A stretch of DNA of 64,000 nt. Origin: Calliopsis andreniformis. Its lineage: Eukaryota > Arthropoda > Insecta > Hymenoptera > Andrenidae. The stretch lies in the NCBI RefSeq assembly GCF_051401765.1, contig NW_027480480.1:2480001-2544000 (forward strand), given 5' to 3'. A program made the translations under genes and the position numbers. This document shows, piece by piece, positions 38,001-53,000 of this stretch; the first letter of the stretch is position 1; the number at the start of each line of letters is the position of its first letter. The notes under the pieces are model-generated. The model searched no databases. It was not told where the DNA came from and saw nothing but the letters and a program-made list of their open reading frames with translations.

Positions 38001-41000
38001 CTGATTGTTGAGGTCTGAGGTCTGAAGATTGAGGACTCAGGATTGAGGATTCAGGATTGAGGGGTGAGGACTGAGGATTGAGGATTGTGGATTGAGGACT
38101 GAGGACTGAGGACTGAGGATCGAGGATTGAGAATTGAGGATTGAGGATTGAGGACTGAGGATTGAGGATTAAGGATTGAGTATTGGGGATTGAAGATTGA
38201 GGATTGGGGACTGAGGATTGAAGATTGAGGATTGAGGATTGACGATGAGGGCTGTGGGTTGAGGATTGAGGTTTGAGGACTGAGGCCTGAGGATTGAGGA
38301 TTGAGAATTGAGGTTTCAGGATTGAGGATTGAAGATTGAGGATTGGGTATTGAGGATTGAAAAATGGGGATTGAGGATTGAGGATTGAGGATTGAGGATT
38401 GAGGATTGAAGATTGAGGATTTGGTACTGAGGATTGAAGAATGAGGATTGAGGATTGAGTATTGAGGATTGAGGATTGAGCATTGAAGATTGAGGATTGG
38501 GGACTGAGTGTTGAGGGTTGAGTGATGAGTATTGATGTTTGTGGATAGAGATTTGCAGAGTGCAGATTGAGTATTGAGTATTGAAAACTGTGAATTAGTG
38601 ATATTCTATTGAGGATTGATGATTGACAACTGATTGTTGAGGTCTGAGGTCTGAAGATTGAGGATTCAGGATTGAGAATTCAGGAGTGAGGGGTGAGGAC
38701 TGAGGATTGTGGATTGAGGATTGAGGACTGAGGACTGAGGATCGAGGATTGAGAGTTGAGGATTGAGGATTGAGGATTGAGGATTGAGTATTGAAGATTG
38801 AGTATTGAGGATTGAAGACTGACGATTGAATATTGAGGATTGAGGATTGAGCATTGAGGATTGAGGATTGAGGATTGAAGATTCAGAATTGAGGATTGAA
38901 GATTGAGGATTGGGGATTGAGGATTGTGCATTGAGGACTGAGTGTTGAGGGTAGAGTGATGAGAATTGATGATTGTGGATAGAAGTTTGAAGATTGCAGA
39001 TTGAGTATTGAGTATTGAAAACTGTGAATTGAGGATATTCTATTGAGGATTGAGGATTGACATCTGATTGTTGATGACTGAGGGCTGAAGATTGAGGATT
39101 CAGGAATGCGGATTCAGAATTGAGGTTCGAGGACTGAGGATTGAGGATTGAGGATTGAGAACTGAGGATTGAGGATTGAGGATTGAAGATTGAGGATTGG
39201 GTATTGAGGATTGAAGAATGAGGATTGAGGATTGAGGATTGAGGATTGAGGATTGAAGATTGAGTATTGAGGATTGAGTGTTGTGGATTGAGGACGAGGA
39301 CTGAGGGCTGAGTATTGATGTTTGAGGTCTGAGGATTGAGGATTGAGGATTCAGAATTGAGGATTGAGGATTGAGGATTGAAGATTGAGGATTGGGTATT
39401 GAGGATTGAAGAATGAGAATTGAGGATTGAGGATTGAGGATTGAGGATTGAAGAAAGAGTATTGAGGATTGAAGATTGAGGATTGGGGATTGAGGATTGA
39501 GGATTGAGAATTGAAGATTGAGGATGAGGGCTGAGGGTTGAGGATTGAGGTTTGAGGACTGAGGGCTGAGGATTGAGGATTGAGAATTGAGGATTGAGGA
39601 TTGAGGATTGAGGATTGTGAATGAGGGCTCAGGGTTGAGGACTGAGGTTTGAGTATAGAACCCTGAGAATTCAGGATATTCTATTGAGTATTGAGAATTG
39701 AGGATTGATGGTTGAGTATTGAGGATTGAGGATTGAGGATTGAGGATTGAGTATTGAAGATTGAGGATTGATGATTGAGGATTGAGGATTGAGGATTGAG
39801 GATTGAGGATTGAGGATTGAAGATTGAGTATTCAGGATTGAGGGTTGAGGATTGAGGATTGAGGATTGAGGATTGAGTATTCAGGATTGAAGATTGAGGA
39901 TTGGGGACTAAGGATTGAAGATTGAGGATTGGGTATTGAGGATTGAAGAATGAGGATTGAGGATTGAGGATTGGGGATTGAGGATTGAAGAATGAGGATT
40001 GAGGATTGAGGATTGAGGATTGTGGATTGAGGATTGTTGGTTGAGGACTGAAGATTGAGTATTGTGTATTAAAGATTGAGAACTGAGGATTGAGAATTGA
40101 TGATTGAGGATTGAAGATTGAGGATTGGGGACTGAGTGTTGAGGGCTGAGTGATGAGAATTGATGTTTTTGGACAGAGATTTGAAGATTGCAGGTTGAAT
40201 ATTGAGTATTGAAAGGTGTGAATTGATGGTATTCTATTGAGGATTGAGGATTGAGAACTGATTGTTGAGGTCTCAGGTCTGAAGATTGAGGATTCAGGAT
40301 AGAGGATTCAGGATTGAGGTTTGAGGACTGAGGATTGAGGATTGACTATTGAGGATTGACGATCGAGGACTGAGGATTGAAGATTGAGGATTGAGGTTTG
40401 AGGATGAGAGCTGAGGGTTGAGGATTGAGGTTTGAGGACTGAGGACTGAGGATCGAGGTTTGAGAATTGCGGATTGAGGATTGAGGATTGAGGATTGAGG
40501 ATTGAGGATTGAAGATTTAGGATTGGGGACTGAGTGTTGAGGGTTGAGTGATGAGAATTGATGTTTGTGGATAGAGATTTGGAGATTGCAGACTGAGTAT
40601 TGCGTATTGATAACTCTGAACTGAGGATATTCTATTGAGGATTGAGGATTGACAACTCGTTGTTGAGGACTGAGTGCTGAAGATTGAGGACTCAGGATTG
40701 GGGATTCAGGATTGTGGTTTGAGGACTGAGGATTGAGGATTGAGGATTGTGGATTGAGGATTGATTATTGAGGATTGAAGATTGAGGATTGGGTATGGAG
40801 GATTGAACATTGAGGTTTGAGGATTGAGGATTGAGGATTGAGGATTGAGGATTGAGGATTGAAGAATGAATATTGATGATTGAAGATTGAGGATTGAGGA
40901 TTGAGGGTTGTGGATTGAGGACGAGGACTGAGGGCTGAGTATTTATGTTTGAGGTCTGAGGATTGAGGATTGAGGATTGAGAATCGAGGATTGAGGATTG

Positions 41001-44000
41001 AGGATTGAAGATTGAGGATTGGGTATTGAGGATTGAAGAATGAGGAATGAGGATTGAGGATTGAGGATTGAGGATTGAAGAAAGAGTATTGAGGATTGAA
41101 GATTGAGGATTGGGGATTGAGGATTGAGGATTGAGGATTGAAGATTGTGGATGAGGGCTGAGGGTTGAGGATTGCGGTTTGAGGACTGAGGGCTGAGGAC
41201 TGAGGATTGAGGATTGAGGATGAGGGCTGATGGTTGAGGATTGAGGTCTGAGGACTGAGGACTGAGGATTGAGGATTGAGGATTGAAGATTCAGTATTGA
41301 GGATTGAAGATTGAGAATTGAGGATTGAGGATTGAGCATTGAGGACTGAGTGTTGAGTGTTGAGTGATGAGAATTGATGATTGTGGATAGAGGTTTGAAG
41401 ATTGCAGATTGAGTATTGAGTATTGAAAACTGTGAATTGATTATATTCTATTGAGGATTTAGGATTGACAACTGATTGTTGATGACTGAGGGCTGAAGAT
41501 TGAGGATTCAGGAATGAGGATTCAGAATTGAGGATTCAGAATTGAGGTTTGAGGACTGAGGATTGAGGATTGAGGATTAAGTATTGAAGATTGAGGATTG
41601 ATGATTGAGGATTGAGGATTGGGGATTGAGGATTGAGGATTGAGGTTTGAGGACTGAGGACTGAGGATTGAGGATTGAGGATTGAGGATTGAAGATTCAG
41701 TATTGAGGATTGAAGATTGGGAATTGAGGATTGAGGATTGAACAATGAGGACTGAGTGTTGAAGTTTGAGTGATGAGAATTGATGTTTGTGGATAGAGGT
41801 TTGAAGTTTGCAGATTGAGTATTGAGTATTGAAAACTGTGAATTGAGGATATTCTATTGAGAATTGAGGATTGATAACTGATTGTTGAGGTCTGAGGGCC
41901 GAAGATTGAGGATTCAGGATTGAGGATTCAGAGTTGAGGTTTGAGGACTGAGGATTGAGGATTGAAGATTGAGTATTGAAGATTGAATATTGAGGATTGC
42001 TGATTGAGGATTGAGGATTGAGGATGAGTGCTGAGGGTTGAGGATTGAGGTTTGAGGACGGGGGACTGAGGATTGAGGATTGAGAATTGAGGATTGAGGA
42101 ATGAGGATTGACGATTGAGGATTGTGTATTGAGGATTGAGGAATGAGGATTGAGGATTGAGGATTGAGGATTGAGGATTGAGGATTGAAGATTGAGTATT
42201 CAGGATTGAGGATCGCGGATTGAGGATTGAAGATTGAGGATTGAGTATTGAGGATTGAAGATTGAGGATTGGGGACTGAGGATTGAAGATTGAGGGTTGA
42301 GGATTGAGTATTGAGGATTGAGGATTGAGGATTTAAGATTCAGAATTGAGGATTGAAGATTGAGAATTGAGGATTGAGGATTGAGCATTGAGGACTGAGT
42401 GTTGAGCGTTGAGTGATTAGAATTGATGATTGTGGATAGAGGTTTGAAGATTGCAGATTGAGTATTGAGTATTGAAAACTGTGAATTGAGGATATTCTGT
42501 TGAGGATTGAGGATTGACAACTGATTGTTGATGACTGAGTGCTGAAGATTGAGGATTCAGGATTGCGGATTCACAATTGAGGTTCGAGGTCTGAGGATTG
42601 AGGATTGAAGGTTGAGTATTGAGGATTGAAGATTGAGGATTGAGGATTGATGATTGAGGATTGAGGATGAGGTATGAGGGTTGAGGATTGAGGTTTGAGG
42701 ACTGAGGACTGAGGATTGATGATTGAGAATTGAGGATTGAGGATTGAGGATTGAAGATTGAGGATTGGGTATTGAGGATTGAAGAATGAGGACTGAGGTT
42801 TGAGGATTGAGGATTGAGGATTGAGGATTGAGGATTGAGGATTGAAGATTGAGTATTGGGGATTCAAGATTGAGAATTGAGGATTGAAGATTGAGGATTG
42901 AGGATTGAAGATTGAGGACGAGGGCTGAGGGTTGAGGATTGAGGTTTGTGGACTGAGGGCTGAGGATTGAGGATTGAGAATTGAGGATTGAGGATTGAGG
43001 ATTGAGGATTGTGAATGAGGGCTCAGGGCTGAGGATTGAGGTTTGAGTATAGAATCCTGAGAATTCAGGATATTCTATTGAGTATTGAGAATTGAGGATT
43101 GATGGTTGAGTATTGAGGATTGAAGACTGACGATTGAGGATTGAGGATTGAGGGTTGAGGATTGAGGATTGAGTATTGAGTATTGAAAACTGTGAATTAG
43201 TGATATTCTATTGAGGATTGAGGATTGACAACTGATTGTTGAGGTCTGAGGTCTGAAGATTGAGGATTCAGGATTGAGAATTCAGGAGTGAGGGGTGAGG
43301 ACTGAGGATTGTGGATTGAGGATTGAGGACTGAGGACTGAGGATCGAGGATTGAGAGTTGAGGATTGAGGATTGAGGATTGAGGATTGAGTATTGAAGAT
43401 TGAGTATTGAGGATTGAAGACTGACGATTGAATATTGAGGATTGAGGATTGAGTATTGAGGATTGAGGATTGAGGATTGGGGATTGAGGATTGAGGATTG
43501 AGGATTGAGGATTGAGGATTGAAGAAAGAGTATTGAGGATTGAAGATTGAGGATTGGGGATTGAGGATTGAGGATTGAGAATTGAAGATTGAGGATGAGG
43601 GCTGAGGGTTGAGGATTGAGGTTTGAGGACTGAGGGCTGAGGATTGAGGATTGAGAATTGAGGATTGAGGATTGAGGATTGAGGATTGTGAATGAGGGCT
43701 CAGGGTTGAGGACTGAGGTTTGAGTATAGAACCCTGAGAATTCAGGATATTCTATTGAGTATTGAGAATTGAGGATTGATGGTTGAGTATTGAGGATTGA
43801 GGATTGAGGATTGAGGATTGAGTATTGAAGATTGAGGATTGATGATTGAGGATTGAGGATTGAGGATTGAGGATTGAGGATTGAGGATTGAAGATTGAGT
43901 ATTCAGGATTGAGGGTTGAGGATTGAGGATTGAGGATTGAGGATTGAGTATTCAGGATTGAAGATTGAGGATTGGGGACTAAGGATTGAAGATTGAGGAT

Positions 44001-47000
44001 TGGGTATTGAGGATTGAAGAATGAGGATTGAGGATTGAGGATTGGGGATTGAGGATTGAAGAATGAGGATTGAGGATTGAGGATTGAGGATTGTGGATTG
44101 AGGATTGTTGGTTGAGGACTGAAGATTGAGTATTGTGTATTAAAGATTGAGAACTGAGGATTGAGAATTGATGATTGAGGATTGAAGATTGAGGATTGGG
44201 GACTGAGTGTTGAGGGCTGAGTGATGAGAATTGATGTTTTTGGACAGAGATTTGAAGATTGCAGGTTGAATATTGAGTATTGAAAGGTGTGAATTGATGG
44301 TATTCTATTGAGGATTGAGGATTGAGAACTGATTGTTGAGGTCTCAGGTCTGAAGATTGAGGATTCAGGATAGAGGATTCAGGATTGAGGTTTGAGGACT
44401 GAGGATTGAGGATTGACTATTGAGGATTGACGATCGAGGACTGAGGATTGAAGATTGAGGATTGAGGTTTGAGGATGAGAGCTGAGGGTTGAGGATTGAG
44501 GTTTGAGGACTGAGGACTGAGGATCGAGGTTTGAGAATTGCGGATTGAGGATTGAGGATTGAGGATTGAGGATTGAGGATTGAAGATTTAGGATTGGGGA
44601 CTGAGTGTTGAGGGTTGAGTGATGAGAATTGATGTTTGTGGATAGAGATTTGGAGATTGCAGACTGAGTATTGCGTATTGATAACTCTGAACTGAGGATA
44701 TTCTATTGAGGATTGAGGATTGACAACTCGTTGTTGAGGACTGAGTGCTGAAGATTGAGGACTCAGGATTGGGGATTCAGGATTGTGGTTTGAGGACTGA
44801 GGATTGAGGATTGAGGATTGTGGATTGAGGATTGATTATTGAGGATTGAAGATTGAGGATTGGGTATGGAGGATTGAACATTGAGGTTTGAGGATTGAGG
44901 ATTGAGGATTGAGGATTGAGGATTGAGGATTGAAGAATGAATATTGATGATTGAAGATTGAGGATTGAGGATTGAGGGTTGTGGATTGAGGACGAGGACT
45001 GAGGGCTGAGTATTTATGTTTGAGGTCTGAGGATTGAGGATTGAGGATTGAGAATCGAGGATTGAGGATTGAGGATTGAAGATTGAGGATTGGGTATTGA
45101 GGATTGAAGAATGAGGAATGAGGATTGAGGATTGAGGATTGAGGATTGAAGAAAGAGTATTGAGGATTGAAGATTGAGGATTGGGGATTGAGGATTGAGG
45201 ATTGAGGATTGAAGATTGTGGATGAGGGCTGAGGGTTGAGGATTGCGGTTTGAGGACTGAGGGCTGAGGACTGAGGATTGAGGATTGAGGATGAGGGCTG
45301 AGGGTTGAGGATTGAGGTCTGAGGACTGAGGACTGAGGATTGAGGATTGAGAATTGAGGATTGAGGATTGAGGATTGAGGATTGAAGATTGAGTATTGGG
45401 GATTAAAGATTGAGAATTTAGGATTGGGGATTGATGATTGAGGATTGAAGATTGAGTATTGGGGATTAAAGATTGAGAATTTAGGATTGGGGATTGATGA
45501 TTGAGGATTGAAGATTGAGGATTGAAGATTGAGGATTGGGGACTGAGTGTTGAGGGTTGAGTGATGAGAATTGATGTTTGTGGATAGAGATTTGAAGATT
45601 GCAGACTGAGTATTGCGTATTGAAAACTCTGAACTGAGGATATTCTATTGAGGATTGAGGATTGACAACTGATTGTTGAGGACTGAGTGCTGAAGATTGA
45701 GGATTCAGGATTGAGGATTCAGGATTGTGGTTTTAGGACTGAGGATTGAGGATTGAGGTTTGAGGACTGAGGGCTGAGGATTGAGGATTGAGAGTTGAGG
45801 ATTGAGGATTGAGGATTGAGGATTGTGAATGAGGGCTCAGGGTTGAGGATTGAGGTTTGAGTATAGAATCCTGAGGATTAAGGTTTTCTATTGAGTATTG
45901 AGAATTGAGGATTGAGGATTGAGGATTGAGTATTGAAGATTGAGGATTGATGATTGAGGATTGAGGATTGAGGATTGAGGATTGAGGATTGAGGATTGAA
46001 GATTGAGTTTTCAGGATTGAGGTTTGAGGATTGAGGATTGAGGATTGAGGATTGAGTATTGAGGATTGAAGATTGAGGATTGGGGACTGAGTGTTGAAGA
46101 TTGAGGATTGAGGATTGAGTATTGAGGATTGAGGATTGAGGATTGAAGATTCAGAATTGAGGATTGAAGATTGAGGATTGGGGATTGAGGATTGTGCATT
46201 GAGGACTGAGTGTTGAGGGTTGAGTGATGAGAATTGATGATTGTGGATAGAAGTTTGAAGATTGCAGATTGAGTATTGAGTATTGAAAACTGTGAATTGA
46301 GGATATTCTATTGAGGATTGAAGATTGACAACTGATTGTTGATGACTGAGGGCTGAAGATTGAGGATTCAGGAATGCGGATTCAGAATTGAGGTTCGAGG
46401 ACTGAGGATTGAGGATTGAGGATTGAGAACTGAGGACTGAGGATTGAGGATTGAAGATTGAGGATTGGGTATTGAGGATTGAAGAATGAGGATTGAGGAT
46501 TGAGGATTGAGGATTGAGGATTGAAGATTGAGGATTGAGGATTGAGTGTTGTGGATTGAGGACGAGGACTGAGGGCTGAGTATTGATGTTTGAGGTCTGA
46601 GGATTGAGGATTGAGGATTCAGAATTGAGGATTGAGGATTGAGGATTGAAGTTTGAGGATTGGGTATTGAGGATTGAAGAATGAGAATTGAGGATTGAGG
46701 ATTGAGGATTGAGGATTGAAGAAAGAGTATTTAGGATTGAAGATTGAGGATTGGGGATTGAGGATTGAGGATTGAGAATTGAAGATTGAGGACGAGGGCT
46801 GAGGATTGAGGATTGAGGTTTGAGGACTGAGGGCTGAGGATTGAGGATTGAGAATTGAGGATTGAGGATTGAGGATTGAGGATTGTGAATGTGGGCTCAG
46901 GGTTGAGGATTGAGGTTTGAGTATAGAACCCTGAGAATTCAGGATATTCTATTGAGTATTGAGAATTGAGGATTGATGGTTGAGTATTGAGGATTGAGGA

Positions 47001-50000
47001 TTGAGGATTGAGGATTCAGAATTGAGGTTTGAGGACCAAGGATTGAGGATTGAAGGTTGAGTATTGCGGATTGAGGATTGAGGATTGAAGACTGAGGACT
47101 GAGGATTGAGGATGAGGGCTGAGAGTTGAGGATTGAGGTTTGAGGACTGAGGACTGAGGATCGAGGATTGAGAATTGAAGATTTAGGATTGAGGACTGAG
47201 GATTGAGGATTAAGGATTGAGTATTGAGGATTGATGATTGAGGATTGGGGACTGAGGATTGAAGATTGAGGATTGAGGATTGACGATGAGGGCTGAGGGT
47301 TGAGAATTGAGGTTTGAGGACTGAGGCCTGAGGATTGAGGATTGAGAATTGAGGACTCAGGATTGAGGATTGAAGATTGAGGATTGGGTATTGAGGATTG
47401 AAGAATGAGGATTGAGGATTGAGGATTGAGGATTGAGGATTGAGGATTGAAGATTGAGGATTGGGTACTGAGGATTGAAGAATGAGGATTGAGGATTGAG
47501 GATTGACGATTAAGGACTGAGTATTGAGGATTGAAGATTGTGGATTGGGGACTGAGTATTGAAGATTGAGGATTGAGGATTGACGATGAGGGCTGAGTGT
47601 TGAAGATTCAGGATTGAGGATTGAGTATTGAGGATTGAGGATTGAGGATTGAAGATTCAGTATTGAGGATTGAAGATTGAGTATTGAGGATTGAGGATTG
47701 AGCATTGAGGACTGAGTGTTGAGTGTTGAGTGATGAGAATTGATGATTGTGGATAGAGGTTTGAAGATTGGAGATTGAGTATTGAGTATTGAAAACTGTG
47801 AATTGAGGATATTCTATTGAGGATTTAGGATTGACAACTGATTGTTGATGACTGAGGGCTGAAGATTGAGGATTCAGGAATGAGGATTCAGAATTGAGGA
47901 TTCAGAATTGAGGTTTGAGGACTGAGGATTGAGGATTGAGGATTGAGTATTGAAGATTGAGGATTGATGATTGAGGATTGAGGATTGAGGATTGGGGATT
48001 GAGGATTGAGGATTGAGGTTTGAGGACTGAGGACTGAGGACTGAGGATTGAGGATTGAGGATTGAGGATTGAAGATTCAGTATTGAGGATTGAAGATTGG
48101 GAATTGAGGATTGAGGATTGAACAATGAGGACTGAGTGTTGAAGTTTGAGTGATGAGAATTGATGTTTGTGGATAGAGGTTTGAAGATTGCAGATTGAGT
48201 ATTGAGTATTGAAAACTGTGAATTCAGGATATTCTATTGAGAATTGAGGATTGACAACTGATTGTTGAGGTCTGAGGGCCGAAGATTGAGGATTCAGGAT
48301 TGAGGATTCAGAATTGAGGTTTGAGGACTGAGGATTGAGGATTGAAGATCGAGTATTGAAGATTGAATATTGAGGATTGCGGATTGAGGATTGAGGATTG
48401 AGGATGAGTGCTGAGGGTTGAGGATTGAAGATTGAGGACGAGGGCTGAGGGTTGAGGATTGAGGTTTGAGGACTGAGGGCTGAGGATTGAGGATTGAGAG
48501 TTGAGGATTGAGGATTGAGGATTGAGGATTGTGAATGAGGGCTCAGGGCTGAGGATTGAGGTTTGAGTATAGAATCCTGAGAATTCAGGATATTCTATTG
48601 AGTATTGAGAATTGAGGATTGATGGTTGAGTATTGAGGATTGAAGACTGACGATTGAGGATTGAGGATTGAGGGTTGAGGATTGAGGATTGAGTATTGAG
48701 TATTGAAAACTGTGAATTAGTGATATTCTATTGAGGATTGAGGATTGACAACTGATTGTTGAGGTCTGAGGTCTGAAGATTGAGGATTCAGGATTGAGGA
48801 TTCAGGATTGAGGGGTGAGGACTGAGGATTGAGGATTGTGGATTGAGGACTGAGGACTGAGGATCGAGGATTGAGAATTGAGGATTGAGGATTGAGGATT
48901 GAGGATTGAGTATTGAAGATTGAGTATTGAGGATTGAAGACTGACGATTGAATATTGAGGATTGAGGATTGAGGATTGAGGATTGAGGAATCAAGATTGA
49001 GGATTGAGGACTGAGGATTGAGGATTGAGGATTGAGGATTGAGGATTGAGGATTGAGGATTGAAGACTGAGGACTGAGGATTGAGGATGAGGGCTGAGCG
49101 TTGAGGATTGAGGTTTGAGGACTGAGGACTGAGGATCGAGGATTGAGAATTGAGGATTGAGGATTGAGGACTGAGGATTGAGGATTAAGGATTGAGTATT
49201 GGGGATTGAAGATTGAGGATTGGGGACTGAGGATTGAAGATTGAGGATTGAGGATTGACGATGAGGGCTGTGGGTTGAGGATTGAGGTTTGAGGACTGAG
49301 GCCTGAGGATTGAGGATTGAGAATTGAGGTTTCAGGATTGAGGATTGAAGATTGAGGATTGGGTATTGAGGATTGAAAAATGAGGATTGAGGATTGAGGA
49401 TTGAGGATTGAGGATTGAGGATTGAAGATTGAGGATTTGGTACTGAGGATTGAAGAATGAGGATTGAGGATTGAGTATTGAGGATTGAGGATTGAGTATT
49501 GAAGATTGAGGATTGGGGACTGAGTGTTGAGGGTTGAGTGATGAGTATTGATGTTTGTGGATAGAGATTTGCAGAGTGCAGATTGAGCATTGAGTATTGA
49601 AAACTGTGAATTAGTGATATTCTATTGAGGATTGATGATTGACAACTGATTGTTGAGGTCTGAGGTCTGAAGATTGAGGATTCAGGATTGAGGATTCAGG
49701 ATTGAGGGGTGAGGACTGAGGACTGAGGATCGAGGATTGAGAGTTGAGGATTGAGGATTGAGGATTGAGGATTGAGTATTGAAGATTGAGTATTGAGGAT
49801 TGAAGACTGACGATTGAATATTGAGGATTGAGGATTGAGTATTGAGGATTGAGGATTGAGGATTGAAGATTCAGAATTGAGGATTGAAGATTGAGGATTG
49901 GGGATTGAGGATTGTGCATTGAGGACTGAGTGTTGAGGGTTGAGTGATGAGAATTGATGATTGTGGATAGAAGTTTGAAGATTGCAGATTGAGTATTGAG

Positions 50001-53000
50001 TATTGAAAACTGTGAATTGAGGATATTCTATTGAGGATTGAGGATTGACATCTGATTGTTGATGACTGAGGGCTGAAGATTGAGGATTCAGGAATGCGGA
50101 TTCAGAATTGAGGTTCGAGGACTGAGGATTGAGGATTGAGGATTGAGAACTGAGGATTGAGGATTGAGGATTGAAGATTGAGGATTGGGTATTGAGGATT
50201 GAAGAATGAGGATTGAGGATTGAGGATTGAGGATTGAGGATTGAAGATTGAGTATTGAGGATTGAGTGTTGTGGATTGAGGACGAGGACTGAGGGCTGAG
50301 TATTGATGTTTGAGGTCTGAGGATTGAGGATTGAGGATTCAGAATTGAGGATTGAGGATTGAGGATTGAAGATTGAGGATTGGGTATTGAGGATTGAAGA
50401 ATGAGAATTGAGGATTGAGGATTGAGGATTGAGGATTGAAGAAAGAGTATTGAGGATTGAAGATTGAGGATTGGGGATTGAGGATTGAGGATTGAGAATT
50501 GAAGATTGAGGATGAGGGCTGAGGGTTGAGGATTGAGGTTTGAGGACTGAGGGCTGAGGATTGAGGATTGAGAATTGAGGATTGAGGATTGAGGATTGAG
50601 GATTGTGAATGAGGGCTCAGGGTTGAGGATTGAGGTTTGAGTATAGAACCCTGAGAATTCAGGATATTCTATTGAGTATTGAGAATTGAGGATTGATGGT
50701 TGAGTATTGAGGATTGAGGATTGAGGATTGAGGATTGAGTATTGAAGATTGAGGATTGATGATTGAGGATTGAGGATTGAGGATTGAGGATTGAGGATTG
50801 AGGATTGAAGATTGAGTATTCAGGATTGAGGGTTGAGGATTGAGGATTGAGGATTGAGGATTGAGTATTCAGGATTGAAGATTGAGGATTGGGGACTGAG
50901 GATTGAAGATTGAGGATTGGGTATTGAGGATTGAAGAATGAGGATTGAGGATTGAGGATTGAGGATTGAGGATTGAGGATTGAGGATAGAGGATTGAAGA
51001 TTGAGGATTGGGTATTGAGGATTGAAGAATGAGGATTGAGGATTGAGGATTGAGGATTGAGGATCGAAGATTGAGTAGAGAGGATTGAAGATTGACGATT
51101 GAGTATTTAGGATTGAGGATTGAACATTGAGGACTGAGTGTTAAGGGATGAGTAATGGGAATTGTTGTCTGTGGATAGAGGTTGGAAGATTGCAGATTGA
51201 GGATTATGTATTGAAAACTGTGAATTGAGGATATTCTATTGAGGATTGAGGATTGACAACTGATTGTTGAGGACTGAGGGCCGAAGATTGAGGATTCAGG
51301 ATTGAGGCTTCAGAATTCAGGTTTGAGGACTGAGGATCGAGGATTGAAGGTTGAGTACTGAGGATTGAAGGTTGAGGATTGACGATTGAGGATTGAGGAT
51401 TGAGGATGAGGGCTGAGGGTTGAGGATTGAGGTTTGAGGACTGAGGACTGAGGATTGAGGATTGAGAATTGAGGATTGAGGATTGAGGATTGAAGATTGA
51501 GGATTGGGGATTGAGGATTGAAGAATGAGGATTGAGGATTGAGGATTGAGGATTGTGGATTGAGGATTGTTGATTGAGGACTGACGATTGAGTATTGTGT
51601 ATTAAAGATTGAGAACTGAGGATTGAGAATTGATGATTGAGGATTGAAGATTGAGGATTGGGGACTGAGTGTTGAGGGCTGAGTGATGAGAATTGATGTT
51701 TTTGGACAGAGATTCGAAGATTGCAGGTTGAATATTGAGTATTGAAAGGTGTGAATTGATGATATTCTATTGAGGATTGAGGATTGAGAACTGATTGTTG
51801 AGGTCTCAGGTCTGAAGATTGAGGATTCAGGATAGAGGATTCAGGATTGAGGTTTGAGGACTGAGGATTGAGGATTGAGTATTGAGGATTGACGATCGAG
51901 GACTGAGGATTGAAGATTGAGGATTGAGGTTTGAGGATGAGAGCTGAGGGTTGAGGATTGAGGTTTGAGGACTGAGGACTGAGGATCGAGGTTTGAGAAT
52001 TGCGGATTGAGGATTGAGGATTGAGGATTGAGGATTGAGGATTGAAGATTTAGGATTGGGGACTGAGTGTTGAGGGTTGAGTGATGAGAATTGATGTTTG
52101 TGGATAGAGATTTGGAGATTGCAGACTGAGTATTGCGTATTGATAACTCTGAACTGAGGATATTCTATTGAGGATTGAGGATTGACAACTCGTTGTTGAG
52201 GACTGAGTGCTGAAGATTGAGGACTCAGGATTGGGGATTCAGGATTGTGGTTTGAGGACTGAGGATTGAGGATTGAGGATTGTGGATTGAGGATTGATTA
52301 TTGAGGATTGAAGATTGAGGATTGGGTATTGAGGATTGAACATTGAGGTTTGAGGATTGAGGATTGAGGATTGAGGATTGAGGATTGAGGATTGAAGAAT
52401 GAATATTGATGATTGAAGAATGAGGATTGAGGATTGAGGGTTGTGGATTGAGGACGAGGACTGAGGGCTGAGTATTTATGTTTGAGGTCTGAGGATTGAG
52501 GATTGAGGATTGAGAATCGAGGATTGAGGATTGAGGATTGAAGATTGAGGATTGGGTATTGAGGATTGAAGAATGAGGAATGAGGATTGAGGATTGAGGA
52601 TTGAGGATTGAAGAAAGAGTATTGAGGATTGAAGATTGAGGATTGGGGATTGAGGATTGAGGATTGAGGATTGAAGATTGTGGATGAGGGCTGAGGGTTG
52701 AGGATTGCGGTTTGAGGACTGAGGGCTGAGGACTGAGGATTGAGGATTGAGGATGAGGGCTGAGGGTTGAGGATTGAGGTCTGAGGACTGAGGACTGAGG
52801 ATTGAGGATTGAGAATTGAGGATTGAGGATTGAGGATTGAGGATTGAAGATTGAGTATTGGGGATTAAAGATTGAGAATTTAGGATTGGGGATTGATGAC
52901 TGAGGATTGAAGATTGAGGATTGAAGATTGAGGATTGGGGACTGAGTGTTGAGGGTTGAGTGATGAGAATTGATGTTTGTGGATAGAGATTTGAAGATTG

